This document shows, piece by piece, positions 26,702-34,946 of a DNA stretch of 64,000 nt. A model generated the notes under the pieces. It was not told the origin of the DNA, did not search any database, and saw only the letters and a list, made by a program, of their open reading frames with translations. Location: assembly GCF_000319305.2 (NCBI RefSeq), contig NZ_AMWJ02000001.1, forward strand, positions 2,333,001 to 2,397,000. The letters run 5' to 3'. A program made the position numbers and the translations under genes. The DNA comes from Pseudomonas bharatica CSV86 (GTDB lineage: Bacteria; Pseudomonadota; Gammaproteobacteria; Pseudomonadales; Pseudomonadaceae). Within the stretch, counting starts at the first letter, position 1. Each line of letters opens with the position of its first letter.

Positions 26702-27649
26702 TTGAAAATCTGCATTCTGGGTGCCGGTGCCCTGGGCTGTGCCATCGGCGCAGCGCTGAGCGAGGCCGGGCACGATACCTGGCTGATCAACCGTAGCCGC
26801 GCGCATGTCGACGCCATGAACGCGAACGGGCTGCAGGTGCATGACGAGCGCGGTGAGCGCCAGGTACGGGTCAATGCGACCATCGACGCCAACGACGTCG
26901 GTGTAGCCGACCTGGTCGTGGTACTGGTGAAGTCGTTCCACACCGCCGAGGCGATCGCCGGGGCCACGGCCTTGCTGGGGCCCCGGACGCTGGTGCTGTC
27001 GCTGCAGAACGGCCTGGGGCACGAGGACATCCTGGCCGAAGCGGTGGGCCGGGAGCGGGTGCTGGCCGGCAAGACCTATGTCGGTGGTGTCTTGCTGGCG
27101 CCGGGTTGCGTTCGTGCCGGGGTGGCGGGCAAGCACACCTATATCGGGGAACTCGACGGGCAATCGACCCCGCGCGTGCAAGCGATCGCCGAGGCCTTCA
27201 ACGGTGCCGGACTGGCCACCACGGTCAGCGACAACATCCTCGGCACCATGTGGGACAAGCTGCTGGTGAATGTCGCCACCGGCGCACTCAGCGGCATCAC
27301 CATGCTCAATTACGGCCAGTTGTACGCCGAGCCGTTGCTGGCGCACACCGCCAGGGCGGCGGTGGCCGAAGCCATCGCCGTGGCCGAACGTGCCGGTGTC
27401 CGCCTGAGCCTGAACAGCCCCGACGCCGCCTGGCAACTGGCGGCCGAAGGTCTGCCGGCAAGCTTCCGTACCTCGATGTTGCAGAGCCTGGAAAAAGGCT
27501 CGGTCACCGAAATCGACTTCATCAATGGCGCCGTCGTGCGCTGGGGCGAGCGTCATGGCATCGCCACCCCGGTCAACGCCACCTTGGTGGCCTGCATCAA
27601 GGGCATCGAACGCGCAATGGCCGATCACCAGAAAGAGGGCAATTCATGA
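26702..27649 (+). CDS. Ketopantoate reductase family protein (PanE/ApbA-like)
   Basis: The start is a TTG at 26702 with AGGAGG 8 bases upstream, giving MKICILGAGALGCAIGAAL. The 315-residue protein has the ApbA N-terminal Rossmann fold (GAGALGCAIG, residues 7-16), VKSFHTAEA, LQNGLGHEDIL and the C-terminal ApbA_C helical domain (LLVNVATGALSGIT). Family members reduce 2-keto acids such as ketopantoate with NADPH. Being the first gene of a LysR-linked catabolic operon, it is unlikely to be the housekeeping panE and may act on a 2-oxo or 2-hydroxy acid. It overlaps the next gene by 4 bases. Confidence 0.87.
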   Translation: MKICILGAGALGCAIGAALSEAGHDTWLINRSRAHVDAMNANGLQVHDERGERQVRVNATIDANDVGVADLVVVLVKSFHTAEAIAGATALLGPRTLVLSLQNGLGHEDILAEAVGRERVLAGKTYVGGVLLAPGCVRAGVAGKHTYIGELDGQSTPRVQAIAEAFNGAGLATTVSDNILGTMWDKLLVNVATGALSGITMLNYGQLYAEPLLAHTARAAVAEAIAVAERAGVRLSLNSPDAAWQLAAEGLPASFRTSMLQSLEKGSVTEIDFINGAVVRWGERHGIATPVNATLVACIKGIERAMADHQKEGNS

Positions 27650-28044
27650 GCCAGCCGAAAGCCTACCTCGAACACGTCGCCTTCTGGGTGCGTGACATCC
27701 ACTGGCACATCCGCTTTTTCAGCGAGGTGTGCGGCATGACCATGCGTGAAGTGCAGGGTGATCCCGAGCAGCCGGCGCAGTACTGGACCCTTGGAGGCCT
27801 TCAGTTCATTCACCAGCCGGACTTTGCCGGGCCGGAAGGGCGCATGGCGCACCTGGGCATCATGTGCGAGGACCTTGAGGCCGCACTGGCGGCGGCTCGA
27901 CGCTTCGCTGTCAGCGAAATGCCCCAGGGCCGCAACTGGCTGCGCCTGCCTGACGGCCTGGCGGTGGAATTCATCCAGGCGCGGCCGGCCAGGTGCGTGG
28001 CCCAGGCACTGGCCATCGACCCGCGTGCGGAGGTAGAGGCATGA
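27646..28044 (+). CDS. VOC (glyoxalase/bleomycin resistance) superfamily protein
   Basis: The ATG at 27646 overlaps the stop of the reductase gene (ATGA). The 132-residue product is a single VOC module (YLEHVAFWVRDIHWHIRFFSEVCGM, RMAHLGIMCEDL, LPDGLAVEFIQ). His and Glu residues at the usual metal-ligand positions (EHVAFWV, AVEFI) are present. The superfamily includes lyases, epimerases such as methylmalonyl-CoA epimerase, and dioxygenases. In this CoA-dependent operon an isomerase or lyase role is plausible but unproven. Confidence 0.82.
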   Translation: MSQPKAYLEHVAFWVRDIHWHIRFFSEVCGMTMREVQGDPEQPAQYWTLGGLQFIHQPDFAGPEGRMAHLGIMCEDLEAALAAARRFAVSEMPQGRNWLRLPDGLAVEFIQARPARCVAQALAIDPRAEVEA

Positions 28045-28496
28045 AGGTGGTGGAAAAATACTGGGACGATGCCCGCGAAGGCGACGAATGCATCAGCCCC
28101 ACCTACACCGTGACCCGCGAGCGCATCATGGCCTACGCCGACCTGACCGGCGACCACACCCCGGTGCATGTCGATGAGGCCTACGCCAACGCCAGCCACT
28201 TTGGCTGCCTGGTCGCCCACGGGCTGTTCGGCCTGTCGATTGCCGACGGCCTGAAAACCCAATGCGAGTACCGCTTCGTGCCGGGCATGTCGCTGGGCTG
28301 GACCTGGGACTTCGTCCTGCCGATCAAGGTCAACGATGTGCTGCACGTGCGCATGCGCGTGGGCGCGATGCGCCCGAGCAACAGTCGGCCGGGGTGGGGC
28401 ATCGTGGTGTTGCCCTCGGAACTGGTCAATCAGCACGGCGAAGTCGTGCAGCGCGGCGAGCACCGGCTGATGGTGCCAAGGAGGGCGCAGGCATGA
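28041..28496 (+). CDS. MaoC-like dehydratase (hotdog fold)
   Basis: The ATG at 28041 overlaps the VOC stop. The 151-residue protein has the MaoC/R-hydratase signature (MAYADLTGDHTPVHVDEAYA, ASHFGCLVAHG), with the Asp and His of the catalytic pair. Such enzymes hydrate enoyl-CoA or act as mesaconyl- or methylmalyl-type hydratases. With the CoA-transferase encoded next it could act on a CoA ester of a dicarboxylic or hydroxy acid. Confidence 0.88.
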   Translation: MKVVEKYWDDAREGDECISPTYTVTRERIMAYADLTGDHTPVHVDEAYANASHFGCLVAHGLFGLSIADGLKTQCEYRFVPGMSLGWTWDFVLPIKVNDVLHVRMRVGAMRPSNSRPGWGIVVLPSELVNQHGEVVQRGEHRLMVPRRAQA

Positions 28497-29725
28497 GCCA
28501 GGCACTGCCTTTGGCGGGTATCCGCGTTATCGACTACAGCCACTTCCTCGCCGGTCCCTATGTCGGGCGCTGCCTGGCGGCGCTGGGTGCCGAGGTGATC
28601 AAGGTCGAACGGCCGGGGAGCGGCGACGCCGGTCGCCAGCACGCCTTCACCCTGGACGACCAGCAGAGTGGCTACTTCCTGCAACTGAACATGGGCAAGC
28701 AGGGCGTCAGCGTGAACATGAAGGACCCACGCGGCAAGGCCTTCATGCAGCGCCTGACCGATTCGGCCGACGTGTTCATCGAGAACTATCGCCCCGGTGC
28801 CCTGGACAAGCTTGGGCTGGGCTACGCCGAACTGTCGGCGCGCAACCCGCGCCTGGTGTACTGCTCGATTTCCGCCTACGGCCACACCGGGCCGGATGCC
28901 CATCGCGCCGGCTTCGGGCTGATTGCCGAAGCCAAGAGCGGGATCATGCAGATGGTCGGCGTGCCGGGGGAAGCACCGCCGTTGCTGCGGATTTCGCTGG
29001 GCGACATGTACACCGGCATCCACGCGGTCGCGGCAATCAACGCGGCGTTGTTGGGGAGGGTGAGCAGTGGCCGCGGCCAGCACATCGACATGGCCCTGTA
29101 CGACACGCTGGTGTCGATGCATGAATACGCCGTGCAGTGCTTCACCTTGTCGGACGGCACCGTGCTGCCCGAGCAGACCGGGCATGACATGCCAACTTCC
29201 ACCTTGTATGGCGTGTTCCGCGCTGCCGACGGCGACCTGGTGATCGCGGCCCAGGTCGATGATGCCTGGCAGCGTTTTGCCGCGATGCTCGAAGCCAACG
29301 GCGGCCCGGCAGGCTTCGCCAGTGACCGTCGTTACCACAGCCTGAGCGGCCGCAATGCTCACCGCCAGGCGATTCTGGCGGTGGTGCGCGACTGGGTGGG
29401 CGCACGCTCCGTGGCCGGGATCCTGGCACTGCTCGATGCCATCGACGTGCCCGGCGCCAAGGTCCAGCGCATCGACGAGGTGCTGGCCGACCCGCAGATC
29501 CAGGCGCGCAACATGGTCATCGAGCAGCAGCACCCGCGCTTCGGCACGTTGCGCCTGCCTAACCTGCCGTTCCGCTTTTCCGACTGCGACACCACGGTCC
29601 ACCGGGTCGCCCCGGACCTTGGCCAGCACAACGCCGAGGTGGCTGCCGCGCTCGGCTTCAGCCCTGAAGAAATCACCGCCATGCAGGCAGACGGTGTCCT
29701 GTTCACCCACGGAGATGCACGATGA
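28493..29725 (+). CDS. Class III CoA-transferase (CaiB/BaiF family)
   Basis: The ATG at 28493 overlaps the MaoC stop. The 410-residue protein shows family III motifs: GIRVIDYSHFLAGPYVGR, LGAEVIKVERPGSGD, FIENYRPGALDKLGLGY, and the catalytic aspartate at residue 171 (SLGDMYTGIHA). It would move CoA between an acyl-CoA donor and a free carboxylic acid, activating the pathway substrate. The family also includes racemases, so substrate is open. Confidence 0.9.
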   Translation: MSQALPLAGIRVIDYSHFLAGPYVGRCLAALGAEVIKVERPGSGDAGRQHAFTLDDQQSGYFLQLNMGKQGVSVNMKDPRGKAFMQRLTDSADVFIENYRPGALDKLGLGYAELSARNPRLVYCSISAYGHTGPDAHRAGFGLIAEAKSGIMQMVGVPGEAPPLLRISLGDMYTGIHAVAAINAALLGRVSSGRGQHIDMALYDTLVSMHEYAVQCFTLSDGTVLPEQTGHDMPTSTLYGVFRAADGDLVIAAQVDDAWQRFAAMLEANGGPAGFASDRRYHSLSGRNAHRQAILAVVRDWVGARSVAGILALLDAIDVPGAKVQRIDEVLADPQIQARNMVIEQQHPRFGTLRLPNLPFRFSDCDTTVHRVAPDLGQHNAEVAAALGFSPEEITAMQADGVLFTHGDAR

Positions 29726-30540
29726 GCGACCGCTACGCAGTGATCGGCCGACCGATCAACCACACCAAGTCACCGCTGATTCATGGCCTGTTCGCCCAGG
29801 CCAGCGGCCAGGTGCTGGAATACGGGGCGATCGAGGGATCGCTGGAGGGCTTCGAGGCCCAGGTGCAGCAGTTTCGCAACGAGGGCGGGCGGGGGATGAA
29901 CATCACCGCGCCGTTCAAGCTGCGGGCCTTCGAGCTGGCCGCGCGGCGCAGCGAGCGTGCGCAACTGGCCCGTGCGGCCAATGCCTTGAAGTTCGAGGAT
30001 GGCCTTGTCGTCGCCGAGAACTTCGATGGCATCGGCCTGCTGCGCGATATCGAGGAAAACCTTGGTGAGCCGCTGCGCAACCGACGCGTGCTGGTACTGG
30101 GCGCCGGTGGCGCAGTGCGTGGTGCGTTGTTGCCCTTCCTGCAGGCTGGCCCGGGCGAGTTGGTGCTGGCCAACCGCGACATGACCAAGGCCCTGGCGCT
30201 GCGCAACGAGCTCGACCACCCACTGCTGCGCATCAGTCGCTATGAAGCGTTGCAGGGGCAAACCTTCGATATTGTGGTCAACGCCACGTCCGCGAGCCTG
30301 GTCGGTGAATTGCCGCCGTTGCCTGGGGGTGTGCTCGGGGAGGCACGGTTGGCGTACGAGCTGGCTTATGGCAAGGGGCTTACCCCGTTCCTGCGCCAGG
30401 CCCGTGAGGAAGGGGGCGCCCGCCTGGCGGACGGCGTGGGCATGCTCGTCGAGCAGGCGGCGGAGGCCTTTGCCTGGTGGCGCGGGGTGCGGCCCGATAC
30501 CCGTGTCGTTATCGATCGACTGACCATCCCGCTGGAGTAG
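29722..30540 (+). CDS. Shikimate/quinate dehydrogenase family protein (AroE-like)
   Basis: The 272-residue protein has the shikimate dehydrogenase fold: the substrate loop NHTKSPLIHGLF, the catalytic pair Lys66 (NITAPFKLRAF) and Asp102 (ENFDGIGLL), and the nucleotide-binding motif LGAGGAVRGALLPF. The catalytic residues are intact. Its position as last gene of a LysR-linked catabolic operon argues against the housekeeping aroE. A paralogue for shikimate, quinate or an analogous hydroxy acid is likely. It overlaps the CoA-transferase gene by 4 bases and is followed directly by the composite repeat copy 2. Confidence 0.88.
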   Translation: MSDRYAVIGRPINHTKSPLIHGLFAQASGQVLEYGAIEGSLEGFEAQVQQFRNEGGRGMNITAPFKLRAFELAARRSERAQLARAANALKFEDGLVVAENFDGIGLLRDIEENLGEPLRNRRVLVLGAGGAVRGALLPFLQAGPGELVLANRDMTKALALRNELDHPLLRISRYEALQGQTFDIVVNATSASLVGELPPLPGGVLGEARLAYELAYGKGLTPFLRQAREEGGARLADGVGMLVEQAAEAFAWWRGVRPDTRVVIDRLTIPLE

Positions 30541-30546
30541 GCTCAG

Positions 30547-30939
30547 GGGCATGGGTATCTACACACCTTTTGAGGTAAGAAGGTTCCGTCAGTAGATCGC
30601 ATCAGGGCTGGCAGGTGCTTGTCATGACTTTTCCGGCGTCCTTGAGATCGAGCGCCGCCCGCGCGGCGCATCGCTGGCAAGCCAGCTCCCACATTTTGTT
30701 GCAACGTGCCTATGCCTGTCAGGCCATGTCTGATCGCCTTGTTCGGACGACGCGATACCGCGTCGAGTCCAACAGCCTCCCCGCAGTAGATCGCCGAACA
30801 TCCAAAGGCTGCCAACGGAGATCTCACAGGCCATGGTACGTTGCAACAAATGTGGGAGCTGGCTTGCCAGCGATGCGCCGCGCGGGCGGCGCTCGATCTC
30901 AAGGGCGCTGAAGATCTCCCGGCATGCGCCTAGTGGCCA
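30547..30939. repeat. Composite intergenic repeat, copy 2 (inverted-core type)
   Basis: This is colinear with 11185-11575 in its flanks. The left arm is 30640-30710, the right arm 30835-30904, and the 124-bp core 30711-30834. The core is the reverse complement of the copy 1 core with about 6 mismatches. Each arm carries a REP-like palindrome. Outer 20-bp inverted repeats at 30552-30571 and 30984-31003 (TGGGTATCTACACA followed by CCTTTT or TCTTTT) agree at 19 of 20 positions, so the whole unit may be a ~450-bp MITE-like element (30552-31003). It lies between the stops of two convergent genes. Confidence 0.92.
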
Positions 30940-31007
30940 TAACGCGGCCCTCAGACGAGCACCTCGCAGCCACCACTATTCAGAAAAGATGTGTAGATAC
31001 CCAAGGC

Positions 31008-31538
31008 TCAGCGGCGAAGCGGCTGTGCCTGCAAACTATCGAGGAATATCCTGGCATCCCGATTGGAGCGCAGGCAGACCACCTGGCACGTCGACGGAGC
31101 CGTCGCCGCGAGTTGCTTCATCTTTTGCCGTGCCGAGATCCTCGTCCGCCACATGAACCCGAAGAACTCCGGCAGGCTGGCCAGCCGTTCCGGGCAGTCG
31201 TCCGGCAAGTCCGGCCGGGAGCGACCGTGGTTAAGCAGCGTCCTGAGCACTACGCGCCAGAATCGAAGCGGTGCGGGCCGGTCGATCCAGATCAGCAGGT
31301 CCGCGCGGGCCAGCCTGTTGTTCCAGGTTGCCGAATGCCCACCTTCGAAGATCCAGCGCTCACCGGCCTCGACCTCATGGCAAAGACGGGTCTTCTGGTC
31401 ATGGCTGCGTTCGACCCACCCAGGCTGCCAGTGAATCGTATCGATATGCACGACCGGCAAACCCGTGCGTTCGCCCAGCGCGCGCGCCAGGGTACTTTTC
31501 CCCGACCCCGGCTGACCAATGATCATCACCCGTTGCAT
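31008..31538 (-). CDS. P-loop NTPase, FlaR/DNA topology modulation-like (adenylate kinase fold)
   Basis: The start at 31538 (MQRVMIIGQPGSGKST) follows GAGAGGG; the upstream extension to 31610 lacks conserved sequence. The 176-residue protein has a Walker A motif GQPGSGKST (8-16), and WIFEGGHSATW and LIWIDRP as in FlaR-like proteins annotated as DNA topology modulation or AAA family ATPase. The biochemical role is not established; the fold suggests a small-molecule or nucleotide kinase. The stop lies at the right end of repeat copy 2. Confidence 0.78.
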   Translation of the reverse strand: MQRVMIIGQPGSGKSTLARALGERTGLPVVHIDTIHWQPGWVERSHDQKTRLCHEVEAGERWIFEGGHSATWNNRLARADLLIWIDRPAPLRFWRVVLRTLLNHGRSRPDLPDDCPERLASLPEFFGFMWRTRISARQKMKQLAATAPSTCQVVCLRSNRDARIFLDSLQAQPLRR

Positions 31539-31731
31539 TGAAGTTCCCTCTCGCCGTGCCTGCTGGTTTTTTGGGGGCGCGATTGTACGGCAATGAACGG
31601 GTCGGTCCAATCATGTCATTTCAGTATTTGTCGCTACGCTGCGCTGCACGAGGGTTGGTAAATACGTACACAAGTTCGGCGAACGACAGCTCACCTGAAA
31701 TCACCAGTGGCAATATGCATCTTCGTGACGA

Positions 31732-32529
31732 TCACCTGGCGGTATAGCGCGGAGCAAGCCGGTTGCTGGACAACTGATCGAACAGCGCCTGCCGGCTGGC
31801 CTCATAGCGTTCGAACGGCTGCAGGTCGTGCAGCAAGGGAATGGAGATCAATACCTCGTCGTCGAAGTCCTGCAGCGCGCCGTCTACCAGGTCCTCGGCC
31901 GACATCACGATGCCCGGGTCGAGGTTCTCGACGGGCAGGCCGCCGATCTGCCAGAAGTCGGTCGCGGTGGCTCCCGGCAATACGGCCTGGATCCTGATGC
32001 CCTGGTCCGCCAGTTCCTTGTGCAAGGATCGGGTAAAGGCGGTGACATAGGCCTTGCTGCCGCCGTAGACGCCGTTGAGCAGCTCCGGTGCCAGGCTGAC
32101 GATGGAGGAGATGTTGATGACGGCGCCTTGCTTGCGCGCCACGAACCCCGGAATGGCTGCATAGGTGAGGCGGGTCAGGGCGGTGATGTTGAGGGTGATC
32201 ATTTCGGCCATGCGCTCGACGTTGCTCTTCAGCAGGCTGGTGTGAGTGCCGATGCCGGCGTTGTTCACCAGCAGGGTGATGCTGGCGTCCTCGCGCAGCT
32301 TGCCTTCTACCCTGGCCAGGTCATCCAGGTTGGCCAGGTCTGCCGGAAATACCTCGACGTTGCGTTGGGTTTGCGTGGTGATGCGATTGGCAAGTGTGTT
32401 CAGGCGCTCGTGGTTACGGGCCACCAGCACCAGGTCGTAACCCCGGTGTGCGAGGCGTTGCGCGTAGATGGAACCGATGCCGGTGGATGCACCGGTGATG
32501 AGGGCGGTGCCTTTGGATTGCTGGGTCAT
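31732..32529 (-). CDS. Short-chain dehydrogenase/reductase
   Basis: The 265-residue protein has the classical SDR features: TGASTGIGSIYA in the nucleotide-binding loop (residues 13-24), NNAGIG, a catalytic Ser in INISSIVS, and YGGSKAY with the Tyr and Lys. It would be an NAD(P)-dependent oxidoreductase. It is divergent from the broken GlxA-type regulator gene at 32637, which may once have controlled it. Substrate is unknown. Confidence 0.88.
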   Translation of the reverse strand: MTQQSKGTALITGASTGIGSIYAQRLAHRGYDLVLVARNHERLNTLANRITTQTQRNVEVFPADLANLDDLARVEGKLREDASITLLVNNAGIGTHTSLLKSNVERMAEMITLNITALTRLTYAAIPGFVARKQGAVINISSIVSLAPELLNGVYGGSKAYVTAFTRSLHKELADQGIRIQAVLPGATATDFWQIGGLPVENLDPGIVMSAEDLVDGALQDFDDEVLISIPLLHDLQPFERYEASRQALFDQLSSNRLAPRYTAR

Positions 32530-32636
32530 GGTCGTGCTCCGTTGGCTGGGTGTGACGCCATGATGCAGAGGATCGCCTTTGTCTTAAACGACGCATATGC
32601 TACGTTTTCAGGACATCAACACCGTGGAGTTCCGTC

Positions 32637-33577
32637 ATGCACCGTGTCGGCTATCTGCTCACCGATGGTTTCCAGGTCATGTCACTGGCGACCCAGGCTG
32701 TATTCGAGTTCGCCAATATCGTTGCTGGCGAAGCGATCTACAGGATCCAGAATTTCTCCGTCGATGGCGGTACGGTGCGCTCCTCCCTCGGGATGTATAT
32801 GGACACGCTGCCGTTGGCTGCTCCCGGTTTGGCCGACACCTGGATGATCACCGGAACACTGACTCCGCTGACGCCGCCGAGCGAGAAAGTGCTGGAAAGC
32901 GTGCGAGGTTTCGTCGAGGGCGCTCGCCGCACCGCCGGCCTGTGTACCGGTGGTTTCATCCTGGCCCAGGCAGGTGTCCTGGATCACCGCAGGGCCACCA
33001 CACACTGGGCCTATGCGAAACAGCTGCGTGAGCTGCATCCGAAAATCGAAGTCGAGGAAGACCGGATCTTCATCGTGGATGGCCAGGTCTGGACATCCGC
33101 CGGCATGAGCGCCGCCCTGGACATGGCACTTGGCATGGTGGAGAAGGATCTGGGAAACGAGGTGGCCAGGTCGGTGGCACGCCAGCTGGTCATGCATCAG
33201 CGCCGCTCCGGGGGCAATCCCAGCATTCCGAGCTGCTGACGCTGTCGCCGAAATCAGACCGGATCCAGGCCGCACTGGATTACGCGCGGCGGAATCTGGG
33301 GCGGCCCTTGAGTGTCGAGGAACTCGCCGAAGCCGTGCACTTGAGCCCCCGGCAATTTACCCGGGTATTCACCGCCGAGACCGGCCAATCACCCGCCAAG
33401 GCCGTGGAAAGGCTGCGTCTTGAAGCGGCCCGGGTGATGATCGAGCAGAGCCGGCACAGCCTGGACGTGGTGGCGAAGGAAGCCGGCTTCAGGGACCGGC
33501 GGCATCTGCGCGAGGTCTTCATTCGTGGTTACGGCGTGCCCCCGCAGGCGGTGCGCAGGGATGCCCGGCGGGTGTGA
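32637..33577 (+). pseudogene. GlxA-family AraC-type regulator, one-base frameshift
   Basis: The first frame (32637-33239) encodes a DJ-1/PfpI-like domain (MHRVGYLLTDGFQVMSLA, GLCTGGFILAQAGVLDHRRATTHW) and ends in an aberrant NPSIPSC. The other frame continues with QSQHSELLTLSPKSDRIQAA and a double helix-turn-helix AraC domain (SVEELAEAVHLSPRQFTRVF; VVAKEAGFRDRRHLREVF) to 33577. One C is missing near 33211-33216 (GGGGGCAATC). Restored length is 313 residues, normal for GlxA-type regulators. As read, no DNA-binding domain would be made. It is divergent from the SDR gene at 31732-32529. Confidence 0.85.
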
Positions 33578-33745
33578 TGGCCGAGCACTGGGGGCGTGGG
33601 CATGGCGACATCGCCGTCAGGTGCTTTCGCGAACCACCAAATTGGAAGCTCACATCCTCCATCAGCTGTCCACGCCCCAGGCTGCCTTGGTTATACCATC
33701 TGGTCCGGCCCGCTGAAGAACGTTAATGTGCTGTGGCGCAACGCC

Positions 33746-34786
33746 ATGCAGCGCTCCAAAAAATCAGCAGCAGGGTCCGAGGTTAGCGTGTTCAGGTTTC
33801 TAGTCATCGTATTTCCTTATTTCAATGCTGCTGCGACCTCAGCATTTGTCGATCCATTCCGGGCAGCCAATTACCTCAGCGGAGAGACGCATTTCTACTG
33901 GGAGTTCGCCTCGATCGATGGCGGTGGCACCCGGGCCTCGAATGGCATGGACGTGTTCACGCAGTCCCTTGCTAGAGTGCGAAATGAAAGCTGGGATCTG
34001 GTGGTGGTGTCCTGCAGTTGGACGCCTGAGAAGTTCCACAGTCCCCGCTTGCAGAGCCTACTCAGAGGGTGGGCAAACAAGGGCTGCATGCTCGGAGCGA
34101 TCGACACAGGGACCTTTCTGCTCGCTGAGGCAGGTTTGCTCTCAGGTCGCCGTGCGACAGGACATTACGAACATATTGATGCGCTCATCGAGCTGTATCC
34201 CGACGTCACTATTGTCGAGGATTTATATGTCTTCGATGAAAATCGTTTCACGTGTTGTGGTGGAGCAGCCGCAACGGATACTGCCCTGCAGCTGATTCGC
34301 AATATGCACGGAGAAACGGTCTCCAACGAGGCAGCCCGTTATGTGTTTCATCAACAATTCCGGCCAGGCAGCACGCAGCAGAACCCTCAAGACCATCAAC
34401 CGCTGGGACACACCGTACCGCCTGCAGTAATGCATGCAATCAAGCTGATGGAAACTCATCTGGAGGAGGTCATCAGCATTCCGGAAATCAGCGAGCGGGT
34501 GGGAATCTCACAACGCCAACTCGACCGTTTGTTCCGTGACGTGACCCATAAAACGCCCGCACTTTACTACCGTGATATCCGACTGGATCGAGCGCGTGGG
34601 TTGGTCACCCAGACCAGCATGGCGCTGACCAAGGTAGGCGTGGCTTCTGGCTTTCCTAACCAATCCCATTTTTGCAAAGTCTATCGCGAGCGCTTTGGTT
34701 TGACGCCCAGCCAGGATCGACAGGACGGGCGTGTACCGTTCAACTACCGCGCCTGGCCAATGCACCAGCCTGGCAAGCAGCGATGA
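33746..34786 (+). CDS. GlxA-family AraC-type regulator, CdhR/GbdR-like
   Basis: The start at 33746 (MQRSKKSAAGSEVSVF) is the best guess; no strong ribosome site is seen and the frame stays open upstream to 33596. The 346-residue product has a DJ-1/PfpI-like amidotransferase domain (AIDTGTFLLAEAGLLSGRRATGHY, with no catalytic Cys in the nucleophile elbow) and an AraC domain (SIPEISERVGISQRQLDRLFRD; VGVASGFPNQSHFCKVYRERFG). CdhR and GbdR of P. aeruginosa, which activate carnitine and betaine catabolism, have this layout. It lies 160 bases before the carnitine-type operon and reads toward it, so it is the likely activator. Confidence 0.85.
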   Translation: MQRSKKSAAGSEVSVFRFLVIVFPYFNAAATSAFVDPFRAANYLSGETHFYWEFASIDGGGTRASNGMDVFTQSLARVRNESWDLVVVSCSWTPEKFHSPRLQSLLRGWANKGCMLGAIDTGTFLLAEAGLLSGRRATGHYEHIDALIELYPDVTIVEDLYVFDENRFTCCGGAAATDTALQLIRNMHGETVSNEAARYVFHQQFRPGSTQQNPQDHQPLGHTVPPAVMHAIKLMETHLEEVISIPEISERVGISQRQLDRLFRDVTHKTPALYYRDIRLDRARGLVTQTSMALTKVGVASGFPNQSHFCKVYRERFGLTPSQDRQDGRVPFNYRAWPMHQPGKQR

Positions 34787-34824
34787 TTGCGTGTCGCTCA
34801 TTGCAATCACTTATCTAAAAACGA

Positions 34825-34853
34825 CGCCGACGAAATAAACAAATAGATCGGCG
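34825..34853. promoter_or_regulatory. Candidate regulator site before the carnitine-type operon
   Basis: The 160-base gap between the regulator and the Rieske gene is AT-rich. It contains inverted arms CGCCGA (34825-34830) and TCGGCG (34848-34853). No clear -35/-10 pair was identified. An AraC-type activator could bind here, but the evidence is only the dyad and the position. Confidence 0.3.
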
Positions 34854-34946
34854 AAATATGAAAATTCTTCGCCTTGCAGCCAGCCCACTATCGACCCCAC
34901 AGAACGAGCCAAACCCCATGCTCGTGATAATAAAAGGGCCGTTGAT

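Noticed and set aside
25706..27628. A 640-codon minus-strand frame extending the LysR gene far upstream
   Set aside because: Only the part from 26608 is LysR. The extension is antisense to the ketopantoate-reductase-like gene.
29722..30540. Housekeeping aroE of the shikimate pathway
   Set aside because: Catalytic residues are intact, but it is coupled to a CoA-transferase operon under LysR control, so a catabolic paralogue is more likely.
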